From Bacteroidota bacterium (GTDB lineage Bacteria; Bacteroidota; Ignavibacteria; Palsa-1295), in assembly GCA_030706745.1 (NCBI GenBank), contig JAUZNX010000015.1, positions 1 through 64,000 of the forward strand: a stretch of DNA of 64,000 nt, in the 5' to 3' direction. The notes below the pieces were generated by a model, which saw nothing but the letters and a program-made list of their open reading frames with translations, was not told where the DNA came from and did not search any database. The translations under genes were made by a program, and so were the position numbers. Positions 36,887 through 44,872 of the stretch are shown here, in pieces; within the stretch, counting starts at the first letter, position 1, and each line of letters begins with the position of its first letter.

Positions 36887-37709
36887 TTCCGTATGGAGTG
36901 ATGGTAATTTCATTCTTGATCAACCGATCTTCCGGCAATCGTTTAACCTTTTTCCGGCGCTTGACCGGCTCTGCAAAACGAGGCGCCAACACTTTGGAAA
37001 GTTTTCGAATCGCACTGTAGATCGCATAGTCGACTGTGGTTTCGGCCACCTTCAGCCGTGCGGCAATTTCCGCATGGGTGAGACCGCCAAAATATGCAAG
37101 ATCGATTGCCGTCCGTTGCGAATCATTGAGCGTCAGCAGTGCCTCGCGTAAATTCTCGCGCGCTTCCTTAGCGTTCAGATTATTCTCCGGCGTCCGCTCA
37201 TCGCGCAACAGATCGTCCAGGGTCGGCTGATCTTCCGGCAATGGCTCGAACCGAAGCTTGCCCCGCCGACGCGACCGGATCGCATCGATCGCACAGTTGC
37301 GTGCGAAATGATAGATGGCCGCCCGAGCATGCGTATTCTCACGATACAGCAGTGGCGCTTTTTCCCATAGCAGAATGAACGTGTCCTGCATCAGATCCAG
37401 CGCGTCCTCCTCGATGCGAACATAGTGCAGCATCATCGCATAAAGCCGCGGCGCATAGCGATCGTAGAGCTCGCTGAATGCCTGCTCCGACCGCTCCAGC
37501 GCGACCTGCTCGAACAGTGCCAGATCGACTGCGTCGGCCCTTCGCTGACGCGTCTCCGCAGCATCCCGCCGCTTTTCGCTGGACGGCTCCGGCTTCACTG
37601 GCACGTCCAGCGGGATGCCCGGACCAAACCCAAGCACGCTGGCCGGAATCGTCAACGGATCGATCTGCACAAATCCGCCGGAACCGCCGGTGGTCGGTTG
37701 ATGACTCAC
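36879..37709 (-). CDS. ECF-type RNA polymerase sigma factor with long N-terminal extension
   Basis: A 276-residue sigma-70 family factor. Region 2 is at about 75-145 (AFSELYDRYAPRLYAMM, DLMQDTFILLWEKA) and region 4 at 185-242 (SQRTAIDLAYFGGLTHAEIA, ETTVDYAIYSAIRKL). A basic tail follows (RRKKVKR). The first 65 residues are an unusual proline- and glycine-rich extension, so the true start may be downstream of the GTG at 37709. It likely controls its own operon and envelope genes, with the small overlapping gene as partner. Confidence 0.9.
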   Translation of the reverse strand: MSHQPTTGGSGGFVQIDPLTIPASVLGFGPGIPLDVPVKPEPSSEKRRDAAETRQRRADAVDLALFEQVALERSEQAFSELYDRYAPRLYAMMLHYVRIEEDALDLMQDTFILLWEKAPLLYRENTHARAAIYHFARNCAIDAIRSRRRGKLRFEPLPEDQPTLDDLLRDERTPENNLNAKEARENLREALLTLNDSQRTAIDLAYFGGLTHAEIAARLKVAETTVDYAIYSAIRKLSKVLAPRFAEPVKRRKKVKRLPEDRLIKNEITITPYGNE

Positions 37710-38036
37710 GCTCTCATGGATTTCGTAGTCGTGTCCTTAAGGCAAGGCTTCCAAATCAACAGAGCTAATGCCATAGGAGTTTAGTCCGCGTTAGCTCCCT
37801 TGAAATTTTTGTTTTTGAATTTCATATTCATAATCACTATCGAATCGGCACGAATTTGGCGGTTTGGTCAGATGTCATTCATGAAGAAATTCTCTCTTTT
37901 GAATTGTCATTTAATGAACGCCCTCCCCGCTCCCGTGAGCCGCGATGAGTCATTTGTCAACGAGCAAACTGGTGCCTATTAAGCACCCGGACAACATACA
38001 CGTAAACAAGAGTCGTTATTGCCAGTTCCCGAAGGA
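37710..38036. other. Intergenic region, no gene seen
   Basis: A+T-rich noncoding sequence between the sigma factor gene and the end of the XRE regulator gene. A 60-residue plus-strand frame (37800-37982) has no recognisable features and I do not call it. The sigma factor promoter should lie here, but I cannot point to one. Confidence 0.55.
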
Positions 38037-38270
38037 TTAGGACTGCTTGTAGCTATCGGGAATGAGTAGGATGTACGGTTCGATCTTAAGGGCCTTGGCA
38101 ATTTTTGCGAGACTGACGGTCGTCGGTGATTTCTTGGCCCGCTCAATGTCGCCGATAAATGTCTTACTCATGTGGGCAATGATTGAGAGGTCTTCCTGGG
38201 TGAGGTTGCGTTTCTCCCTTATAAACCTGACATTGTCTCCGACTACCCGCTTGATATTCACGGATGTCAA
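38037..38270 (-). CDS. XRE-family helix-turn-helix regulator
   Basis: A 77-residue DNA-binding protein made only of an HTH_3 domain: VRFIREKRNLTQEDLSIIAHMSKTFIGDIERAKKSP (split here: recognition helix around SKTFIGDIERA), then LAKIAKALKIEP. There is no ATG; TTG at 38270 or GTG at 38261 must start it. It has no ligand or oligomerisation domain, so it probably binds as a dimer to palindromes. Two such palindromes lie 28-64 bases upstream, between it and the divergent fibre protein gene. Confidence 0.88.
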   Translation of the reverse strand: MTSVNIKRVVGDNVRFIREKRNLTQEDLSIIAHMSKTFIGDIERAKKSPTTVSLAKIAKALKIEPYILLIPDSYKQS

Positions 38271-38297
38271 GTTATGGGAACGGCCAGCAATTGCAAG

Positions 38298-38334
38298 TCC
38301 TCAATCGAGTGTCAAATCCTCAATTGAGGGTCAA
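38298..38334. promoter_or_regulatory. Tandem operator-like repeats
   Basis: Two 18-base copies, TCCTCAATCGAGTGTCAA (38298-38315) and TCCTCAATTGAGGGTCAA (38317-38334), agree at 16 positions and are spaced 19 bases apart, about two helical turns. Each centres on a CTCAAtYGAG palindrome, perfect in the second copy. They sit directly upstream of a promoter candidate for the fibre gene and between two divergent genes. Binding by the XRE protein is inference. Confidence 0.7.
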
Positions 38335-38342
38335 TATTGTTG

Positions 38343-38350
38343 TATCTTTG
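38343..38350 (+). promoter_or_regulatory. Candidate -7 element TATCTTTG of the fibre protein gene
   Basis: An exact TAnnTTTG match. A TTG lies at 38324-38326 with 16 bases between, somewhat short for the Bacteroidota -33/-7 pair; it falls within the second operator-like repeat, so bound regulator would block it. The mRNA leader would be about 120 bases. Confidence 0.5.
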
Positions 38351-38460
38351 TATCGTTGTAGCCAAGTTTTGTTGAATAGCCTGTAACAAGGTGCTCTTTG
38401 CCGAGTTGTTCTTGTCAAAGGGTTCGTCTCATGGAGGTCAAACGCTCTAACCCAATAATT

Positions 38461-38466
38461 AGGAGG
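38461..38466 (+). promoter_or_regulatory. Strong Shine-Dalgarno AGGAGG
   Basis: AGGAGG seven bases before the ATG at 38474. Such a clear ribosome binding site is uncommon in this window, where most starts lack one, and suggests high expression of the fibre protein. Confidence 0.75.
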
Positions 38467-38473
38467 AAATCCT

Positions 38474-41400
38474 ATGAAGAGACTCTGCGTGCTATTGCTC
38501 GTTTCGTTGTTCTTTAGTCACACGGCCCATGCGCAGTCCAGCGGTGGCCCGATCATTAGCTACCAAGGCACAATCACGAATTCGGATGGCTTGCTGGGAG
38601 ACGGGTCGTTCCATATTGCTGTTTCGCTTTGGACCGAAGAGTCCAGTGACCATCCGATTTGGTCCGACGAATTCGTGACGCAAGTGACACATGGGGTGTT
38701 CAATATTGGGCTCGGCTCGGGCAAACCGTTGCCGAAACCATCGGATATGAATAAGCCGCTTTGGATTTCAGTCTCGATCAATGGCGAGGTATCTGCTGCC
38801 TTCACCCGGCTGGCCGCTGTGCCATTTGCCCTAAATGTTGCCGACAGCTCGATCACTGCTTCGAAGCTTGCGACGGATTACGTTGGCTCGATCAGCGTCA
38901 ATGGCAAAAAGGTTACGGGCAACGGTACCACACTTAATATCGCGGCGGGCAATGGCCTTCAAGCGCAGTTTGATCCATCCTCATCCACGATCTTGCTTGC
39001 AGCAGATGGCGGTACGCTGGGCAAAGGAGCAAAGCCCCAATCGGTTGTCGGGGTTGGATCGACATCCACCCCTGATAGCTGCACTACAAATTCCGATGGT
39101 GGACATGGAACGAATACGGTATCGGGAGGATGTGGAAATACTGCCGATCCTCCACAGGGTTATGCAACTGTAGGAGGGGGTCAGGGCAATAGCGCCCACG
39201 CCAAGTATTCAATCGTTGCTGGAGGATCGTCAAACACGATCGATACGTTTGCCAACAACGCTGCAATCGGAGGTGGTGAAAGCAATATGCTATGGAATAG
39301 CATTTCATTCATCGGAGCGGGCAAGCGAAATACAGTGGGTCAGCACGAGGCGTCTGATGGGGAGGATGAATCGAGTGCCATTGTCGCAGGCGATTCCAAT
39401 TTTGTTGAAGAAGGATGGGGATTCATCGGCGGAGGCTCAAGAGATAGTATTATTGTCGGATCCTATTATTCCTCAATTCTAGGAGGGAACGCAAATGCAA
39501 TCGGAAAGGGACCTATTGGTTTGTCTGCATATAATTCTCCATACTCTTCCATTTCGGGTGGGTCACAGAATAGCGTGCTGGGCCAATTGAATGCAATTGT
39601 CGGAGGCACACAAAATTACATTTCGTTCTTCTCCGTCTCTTCGATTATTGGCGGCGGCGAATCGAACCTGCTCCAAGGCGAGCATTCGGGGATCATTAGC
39701 GGACAGAATAACAGGATCGGATCTGGCAATGACGGGTCGGATAATGGGAACAATTTCAGCGTCATTGCCGGTGGCGATTCGAACAGGATAACGGGAAATT
39801 CAAGTGCGATTGGCGGCGGAGATTCTAACTCTGTCTCAAAAGCCTATAGTGTCATAGCCGGCGGCGCAAGAAACATTATCGCAAATGAATATAGCGCCAT
39901 CATCGGAGGCAAACAAAACGAAGTTGATGGAAGGTACTCCACAATCCTGGGCGGACGTTCGCTCAAGTTGAGCGACTTTAGCGTAGGATTCAACGCTTCG
40001 GACAGTGTGACCGACCTCACGAATCTGCTTTCAGGGCCATTTCCGAACATCGCCTATTTTGGAGACATCAACATTTGGGTCGGAAACGTCGATGGTACGG
40101 CCCGCGAATTACGCTTCTATGAACCCAACAATAGCCTTACATATTCTGGCACGAACTATAGCTCGTTCAAAGCAGGAATCCAATCCGGAAATATCTCCTA
40201 CACGCTACCGCGAGTTGTTGCGAGCGAAGGACAATTCCTGAAAGCAGACAGCGTCAGTGGCAGTAACGTTTTCCTTTCCTGGGATGCCGTCACTGGAACC
40301 GGCGGCGCGGTCGGCAATTTTTGGAGCCTGACAGGCAATAGCGGCACGCATGATACGGTGAACTATCTTGGCACTCGTGACAGCATGGCGTTCGAGATTC
40401 ATGTTCACAATGATGCATCCACAGCAACCGGCGGCAACAAACGGGTCATGCGCTACGAAGAAGGCGCAACTTCGCCGAATATCGTTGCCGATTCAAGTTT
40501 CAACACACTCGGCGCGGGACTCAGCGGTGCGTCAGTTCTATCCGGTGGTGAGTATGGTCTCACTAACTCTGTGCTCACGCATTTTTCGGTTGTCGCTGGT
40601 GGCGAGGGTAATAAGATCAACGCAAGTCAGCTCGGTTGGAATTCTATTGGCGGCGGCTATGAGATTCGGATTGACGGAGACGCAAATACGATTGCGGGAG
40701 GATTTATCAACGCGATCTTCGATACTTCGGATATCATTCCGCAAGATAATTTTGTGGGTGGTGGAGTTGGGAATGTCATCGAATCGGCAAGAGCCAGTAC
40801 AATTGGCGGAGGGGAATCCAATCATATTCAGTTCGAAGTCAACCAGGCTACAATTGCCGGTGGTACGTCAAATACAATCAAGACAGGCTCTGATTCCAGC
40901 ACCATCGGCGGCGGCGCATCCAACACGATCGCAAACTGTACCAACTCGACGATCGCAGGTGGTAAACAGAATCAGATTCTCGGCGGATCGCGCACGTACT
41001 GTCCGCCAAATTGGAATAGTAGTGTCATTGGTGGCGGTTTAGGCAATGTGATCGACAGTACACAGTGGGGGACAATTGGAGGCGGTCATGCGAACACAAT
41101 CGGATATCAATCCGATGCATCCGCAATTGGCGGCGGTGAATCGAATACGGCCAATGATATCTATACGGTGATTGCGGGTGGCCAACAAAACACCATTGAG
41201 CGAGGCGCGTACTGGTCCTCAATCGCAGGAGGTTATCTCAATTATGTCTATTGGCCGAGCGGGAACGCCGCGATCGGCGGTGGTCAATCCAATTCGATAC
41301 ATTCGCCATCAGGGACGATTTCTGGTGGGTTCAATAATGTTATCGACACCGCTGCAGAAGGTGCGTCGATTGCTGGCGGTGAAGGTCTAATCGCAAGTGG

Positions 41401-42058
41401 TTTCACGCAGTTCGTTTCTGGCAGGTATAATGTACCCCAATCTTCGGGAGGTTATTATGTTGTTGATGGCGATTCCGCCCTTGCGATGTTCGGAAGTGGA
41501 ACCGACGATTCGCATCGTGCGAATTCGTGGGTACTTTCAAACAATGGCCACTCCGTAGCCTTACATACGCTGGAGATGCAGTTTCAGCCGCCAATACCAA
41601 TTCAAACTTCGTATAAGTCAATTCCTGGAGCAACCTATTCCGATAACACGATCGTTGCTTGGGGCCACGTAGATTCCAATGGTACCTTGTTGGATGGAAT
41701 TGGCGCTCGGGTCGTTAAGGCCTCTGCTCCGACGAAGGGAACCTACCTCGTCGTGCTGACGCTCAAGGATTGGCAAGGCCATGACGATACCCTTAAGGAC
41801 GGCTCCATTACGGTTACTCTCGAGGATCTCGATACCACGGGGATGTCTCAATTCATACCTCCTACGGATAACTCGACTCTTAAGGATGGAGTAACACCGA
41901 GCGCATACGGGACCTGTGATATTGCCAACGCGACACCGCTCGACAAATTCAATCAGCCTAACCGATTCTTGGTCCATATTCGTCTTGGTTCGTTGGCTGG
42001 CTGTGCCTACGACAACCACTCTTTCTATTTTAAGGTATGCGGACGCCCAACACATTAA
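38474..42058 (+). CDS. Giant IGGG-repeat fibre-like exported protein
   Basis: A 1194-residue protein with a signal peptide (MKRLCVLLLVSLFFSHTAHA). The N-terminal domain (about 25-160) is the tail-fibre-like ISYQGTITNSDG / WSDEF / GVFNIGLG / VPFALNVA type common in Bacteroidota. Two blocks of YadA-head-like repeats follow, at about 232-500 and 689-970, with some 34 copies of a motif like (I/V)xGGxxN, roughly every 15 residues. Between them lies a 190-residue spacer. The final 220 residues look globular. I see neither a YadA membrane anchor nor a T9SS sorting domain, so its attachment is unclear. It probably forms a trimeric coil-like fibre. Possible regulator: the divergent XRE protein. Confidence 0.85.
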   Translation: MKRLCVLLLVSLFFSHTAHAQSSGGPIISYQGTITNSDGLLGDGSFHIAVSLWTEESSDHPIWSDEFVTQVTHGVFNIGLGSGKPLPKPSDMNKPLWISVSINGEVSAAFTRLAAVPFALNVADSSITASKLATDYVGSISVNGKKVTGNGTTLNIAAGNGLQAQFDPSSSTILLAADGGTLGKGAKPQSVVGVGSTSTPDSCTTNSDGGHGTNTVSGGCGNTADPPQGYATVGGGQGNSAHAKYSIVAGGSSNTIDTFANNAAIGGGESNMLWNSISFIGAGKRNTVGQHEASDGEDESSAIVAGDSNFVEEGWGFIGGGSRDSIIVGSYYSSILGGNANAIGKGPIGLSAYNSPYSSISGGSQNSVLGQLNAIVGGTQNYISFFSVSSIIGGGESNLLQGEHSGIISGQNNRIGSGNDGSDNGNNFSVIAGGDSNRITGNSSAIGGGDSNSVSKAYSVIAGGARNIIANEYSAIIGGKQNEVDGRYSTILGGRSLKLSDFSVGFNASDSVTDLTNLLSGPFPNIAYFGDINIWVGNVDGTARELRFYEPNNSLTYSGTNYSSFKAGIQSGNISYTLPRVVASEGQFLKADSVSGSNVFLSWDAVTGTGGAVGNFWSLTGNSGTHDTVNYLGTRDSMAFEIHVHNDASTATGGNKRVMRYEEGATSPNIVADSSFNTLGAGLSGASVLSGGEYGLTNSVLTHFSVVAGGEGNKINASQLGWNSIGGGYEIRIDGDANTIAGGFINAIFDTSDIIPQDNFVGGGVGNVIESARASTIGGGESNHIQFEVNQATIAGGTSNTIKTGSDSSTIGGGASNTIANCTNSTIAGGKQNQILGGSRTYCPPNWNSSVIGGGLGNVIDSTQWGTIGGGHANTIGYQSDASAIGGGESNTANDIYTVIAGGQQNTIERGAYWSSIAGGYLNYVYWPSGNAAIGGGQSNSIHSPSGTISGGFNNVIDTAAEGASIAGGEGLIASGFTQFVSGRYNVPQSSGGYYVVDGDSALAMFGSGTDDSHRANSWVLSNNGHSVALHTLEMQFQPPIPIQTSYKSIPGATYSDNTIVAWGHVDSNGTLLDGIGARVVKASAPTKGTYLVVLTLKDWQGHDDTLKDGSITVTLEDLDTTGMSQFIPPTDNSTLKDGVTPSAYGTCDIANATPLDKFNQPNRFLVHIRLGSLAGCAYDNHSFYFKVCGRPTH

Positions 42059-43863
42059 GCGGATGCAAAACGGGAGGACGTACACCTCCTCCCGTTCTTT
42101 TGTTCATACTTATTCTCCTGCTCGGAATGACGAGCTTTGATAGCGCCCTGTTTGGACAGTGGAAGAGAGTGCTTTGTTCGGGCGAGCGCTATGCATACGC
42201 ATACACTTATTTTCTCGACCTGTCAGGTCCTCCTCGCATTGGCTTCACAGGTGCTGATGGAAGAATACTAAAGACCACTGACGGAGGAGAGACATGGAAA
42301 GTTGTAACATCGCCAATTGGTATTGCTTACGATTTCACCTTCAAGGACAGCATGACTGGTTGGTGCGCCTTTGAGGGGCAGTCTTCCGGATGTTACAAGA
42401 CAAGCGACGGAGGCGAGTCCTGGTTTGACACACCCCTCAATGGGGTTGATCCCGGGAGTATTTATTACGATAGTACATCGGACGGACTTTTTTATGGCGG
42501 AGGGGCAACCATTGGGGGTGCTAGCGGCTATTCATTGGCAGTTTCATGGGACAAAGGATTGACATGGGTGCCGGCTCAAAGCGGAAGCGGTTCTAATCAC
42601 GGATTTGCATTCGTCAATGGCGATACTGGAATTCAAGCCGGCGGTTATTGTGACCGTCCTGATAATATCCCTTGGCTGCGGACAACCGATGGTGGACACA
42701 GTTGGCAGACTCTTTCTCTTGATAGCGGTAGCCTACAACCGCTGGCCATCCCGGGCACCAGCATTTTTTTCGCTTTGACGTTCTATGGTACTGTCCTTCG
42801 CTCCACTGATGCGGGTATGACTTGGGATAGTCTAAGCGCGTTGCCCTATGTTGCGCCCGACCCTCTTCCCTATTGCTACATGTCCTCAAGTGGCTGCATC
42901 AAGGGTGATCTTAACGATCTGTATGGCACCACCGGAGAAGGATGCTATCATTCGACAGATAAGGGACAGACCTGGCAGTACCAGTGTGGACAGTCTTCTA
43001 CTAACAAATTGGTATCGGGTTCCAGATTTTATGCGAAAGCCCATATTGTTTTCATGAAATCAGTGGACGTTATCACGGATAGTGCTATTCTTTGGAAGTT
43101 GAATCTGGATTCTATGCCCTACTTCGATTCAAAAATCACCTGCACATTTGCGGACAGCTCCAAGTTGAAGACGGTTGCTGCCGGTCATTCCGCAACGGTA
43201 TACTATTTTGTTCAAGGTGCTTCTCTAATCGGCATTGATACGGTGCATCTTTCGATTCGCTATGATGATGCGTTGAATGTCCAGAGTCTTCAACTTCCTC
43301 CTGGCTCGAGCGTCTTGCGCTCCAGCACGAACAACAACATACTCGACCTCTGGTTAACGAGCGACGCACGGCTGTTGCCAAGTCAATTGCTTGCAATTAC
43401 ATTCGGGACGGCACTCGAATCCTCTTCGGCAAAAGTCTATCTCGATTCCGCGCATCTCTATGGCAAGCGGCTGAACTGCGATTGTGCGGCGCTTTCGGTG
43501 TCCGGCCCGGATTCGGTGGAGATCGACTTCACCGGCTGCGGCAATACGACACTGCTACGCACCATGTCGGGCCAGTCGCCGTTCGAGATTGTGAGTGTGC
43601 AACCTAATCCAGCACAGTCAGAAATCACCGTCCGCGTGGCGGGTGCGAGTGAGATGGCGGGTGATCTTGCGGCCCCCGGCACTCTGAGTGTCGAGATGTA
43701 CGATGTATTGGGCCGCGCTGTCAACCCGGGACAGAACATGCGCGCGACATCCGCACGCGATAGCTTCACGCTTGATGTCGCAGGGCTTCCGCCGGGATTG
43801 TATTATCTTCGCATGCTCTCGAACGGCTACGCACAAACCCGCAGCATCTCAATCGAGCGGTAA
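42037..43863 (+). CDS. Secreted Asp-box repeat protein with T9SS sorting domain
   Basis: A 608-residue secreted protein. From ATG 42037 it has a basic n-region and a hydrophobic core (VLLFILILLLGMTSF) ending near LFGQ. Several Ycf48/Asp-box repeats follow (residues about 60-330, such as LKTTDGGETW and YKTSDGGESW). A cohesin/anchor-like beta domain is at about 370-480. The last 85 residues are a type A T9SS sorting domain (VQPNPAQSEITVRV, VEMYDVLGRAV, PGLYYLRM, end SISIER). The start overlaps the previous gene by 22 bases and a terminator-like hairpin lies inside the first codons, so a downstream start (TTG 42100 or ATG 42127) remains possible. Confidence 0.82.
   Translation: MRTPNTLSGCKTGGRTPPPVLLFILILLLGMTSFDSALFGQWKRVLCSGERYAYAYTYFLDLSGPPRIGFTGADGRILKTTDGGETWKVVTSPIGIAYDFTFKDSMTGWCAFEGQSSGCYKTSDGGESWFDTPLNGVDPGSIYYDSTSDGLFYGGGATIGGASGYSLAVSWDKGLTWVPAQSGSGSNHGFAFVNGDTGIQAGGYCDRPDNIPWLRTTDGGHSWQTLSLDSGSLQPLAIPGTSIFFALTFYGTVLRSTDAGMTWDSLSALPYVAPDPLPYCYMSSSGCIKGDLNDLYGTTGEGCYHSTDKGQTWQYQCGQSSTNKLVSGSRFYAKAHIVFMKSVDVITDSAILWKLNLDSMPYFDSKITCTFADSSKLKTVAAGHSATVYYFVQGASLIGIDTVHLSIRYDDALNVQSLQLPPGSSVLRSSTNNNILDLWLTSDARLLPSQLLAITFGTALESSSAKVYLDSAHLYGKRLNCDCAALSVSGPDSVEIDFTGCGNTTLLRTMSGQSPFEIVSVQPNPAQSEITVRVAGASEMAGDLAAPGTLSVEMYDVLGRAVNPGQNMRATSARDSFTLDVAGLPPGLYYLRMLSNGYAQTRSISIER
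42069..42101 (+). terminator. Terminator-like hairpin behind the fibre gene
   Basis: AACGGGAGG (42069-42077) pairs with CCTCCCGTT (42088-42096) around a 10-base loop, followed by CTTTT. It lies 11 bases past the fibre protein stop and would end its transcript, but it also sits within the signal-peptide codons of the next gene. Confidence 0.75.
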
Positions 43864-43874
43864 ATCTGACGGAT

Positions 43875-44159
43875 TTATCGTTCTTCGAGTGCGCGCTCGA
43901 GTCCGGCGGCCATGGTCTCGATCTCGCTGGTGAGACGCTCGAGCTCTCGGTGCTCGTTTTCTCCGGCGTGCGCGGCATGTTCTGCAAAATTCAGCGCGCT
44001 CAGCACCGCCAGCGTCGTCGTGGATTGTGAGGGCAGCTTTGCCTGCAACTCGCGAATTTCGGCATCGACATCGGCGGCCAACTGCCGTGTCAGCGCTTCA
44101 TCGTTGGAGCGGAGCGGATAGTCTGTCCCCAGAATTGTGACCTTGATCGTTTGTGCCAT
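43875..44159 (-). CDS. zapA: Cell division protein ZapA
   Basis: A 94-residue protein with the ZapA layout: an N-terminal beta hairpin (IKVTILGTDYPLR) and a long helix that forms the tetramer coiled coil. ZapA bundles FtsZ filaments at the division site. In many bacteria zapA follows pheT, as it does here with one coiled-coil gene between. ATG at 44159. Confidence 0.88.
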   Translation of the reverse strand: MAQTIKVTILGTDYPLRSNDEALTRQLAADVDAEIRELQAKLPSQSTTTLAVLSALNFAEHAAHAGENEHRELERLTSEIETMAAGLERALEER

Positions 44160-44176
44160 GATCGTACTTAAAGATT

Positions 44177-44211
44177 AACCACCCCCTTCCCCCTCCTTGA
44201 AAAGGCGAGGG
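44177..44211. repeat. Short dispersed C-rich repeat, copy 1
   Basis: AACCACCCCC, then CCCCCTCCTTGAAA followed by a G-rich end. A close copy lies at 47371-47400. It can fold as a C-rich/G-rich stem with a TTGAAA loop. Between zapA and the coiled-coil gene. Confidence 0.6.
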
Positions 44212-44214
44212 TAT

Positions 44215-44826
44215 TCATTCCTGGGTCAGTGTGATTCGCGTTTCGAGAATGGAAAGCTGATCAATCAGAGCATCGACCGCTTTGGCAGCGCGCGTTCGGT
44301 CCTCCTGACTCAATCGCACCACGTACTGCGCATCCTCCCGCTCACGCTCGTAAAATTGTTTCTTGATCTCATCGCGCTCCGCGGTGGTCTCCGCCAAGCG
44401 CGCCTCGAGCCGTTCGACCTTTCCACTCCACTCCTCCAGCTCATGCCTCCATGCTGCTTCAGCCGACTCCTGCTCGCGGATTTGCATGGCCCGGGTGTCC
44501 AGGTCGGATTCGAGACGGCCAATGGTCTCGAGCTGCTGGGCGAGCAATCGCTCCTGCTCATTCAAGCGGGCACTCAGCTCGGTAAAGGCTTTTGCTCGCT
44601 CCTCGGTCTCGCTTTTGGCACTGCTCAGGAGCGACTCGCGCTGCTGGAAGTTCGAGCGTTCCTGCTCGACCAGCTTGGTAAGGTCTGAGAGCCGCCGCTC
44701 CAGTTGGTGCTTTTCCTGACGCTGATGCGTAATCGTCTCGATGGCATCGCGAGTGAGCCGTTCCAAGCGTGCTAAGGCGCGCGCAAGTTGTTCGCGGTTG
44801 GCATTCAATGCCACGCTTAAAGTCAT
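44215..44826 (-). CDS. Coiled-coil protein of unknown function (pheT-zapA context)
   Basis: A 203-residue protein, almost wholly coiled coil from about residue 10 to 170, rich in E, R, Q and L with heptad spacing (LERRLSDLTKLVEQER, LNEQERLLAQQLETIGRLESDLD). There are no membrane segments. It lies between pheT and zapA on the same strand, the position where other bacteria carry small division-associated coiled-coil genes; a ZapB-like role is possible but not shown. ATG at 44826. Confidence 0.78.
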   Translation of the reverse strand: MTLSVALNANREQLARALARLERLTRDAIETITHQRQEKHQLERRLSDLTKLVEQERSNFQQRESLLSSAKSETEERAKAFTELSARLNEQERLLAQQLETIGRLESDLDTRAMQIREQESAEAAWRHELEEWSGKVERLEARLAETTAERDEIKKQFYEREREDAQYVVRLSQEDRTRAAKAVDALIDQLSILETRITLTQE

Positions 44827-44872
44827 ACTATGGGATTCGACAGGAGTCATGGAGACGCAGTTTCTCTACCCC

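Noticed and set aside
37800-37982. Small plus-strand frame of 60 codons
   Set aside because: No ribosome site, no homologous look, A+T-rich background; not enough to call a gene.
39170-41390. Regularly spaced DNA repeats that could suggest a CRISPR array or minisatellite
   Set aside because: They are in frame and encode the GGxxN protein repeats; spacing and sequence vary as in a coding repeat.
43861-43877. Short hairpin TAAATC/GATTTA between convergent stops
   Set aside because: A stem of only six A+T-rich pairs made largely from the two stop codons; too weak to call a terminator.
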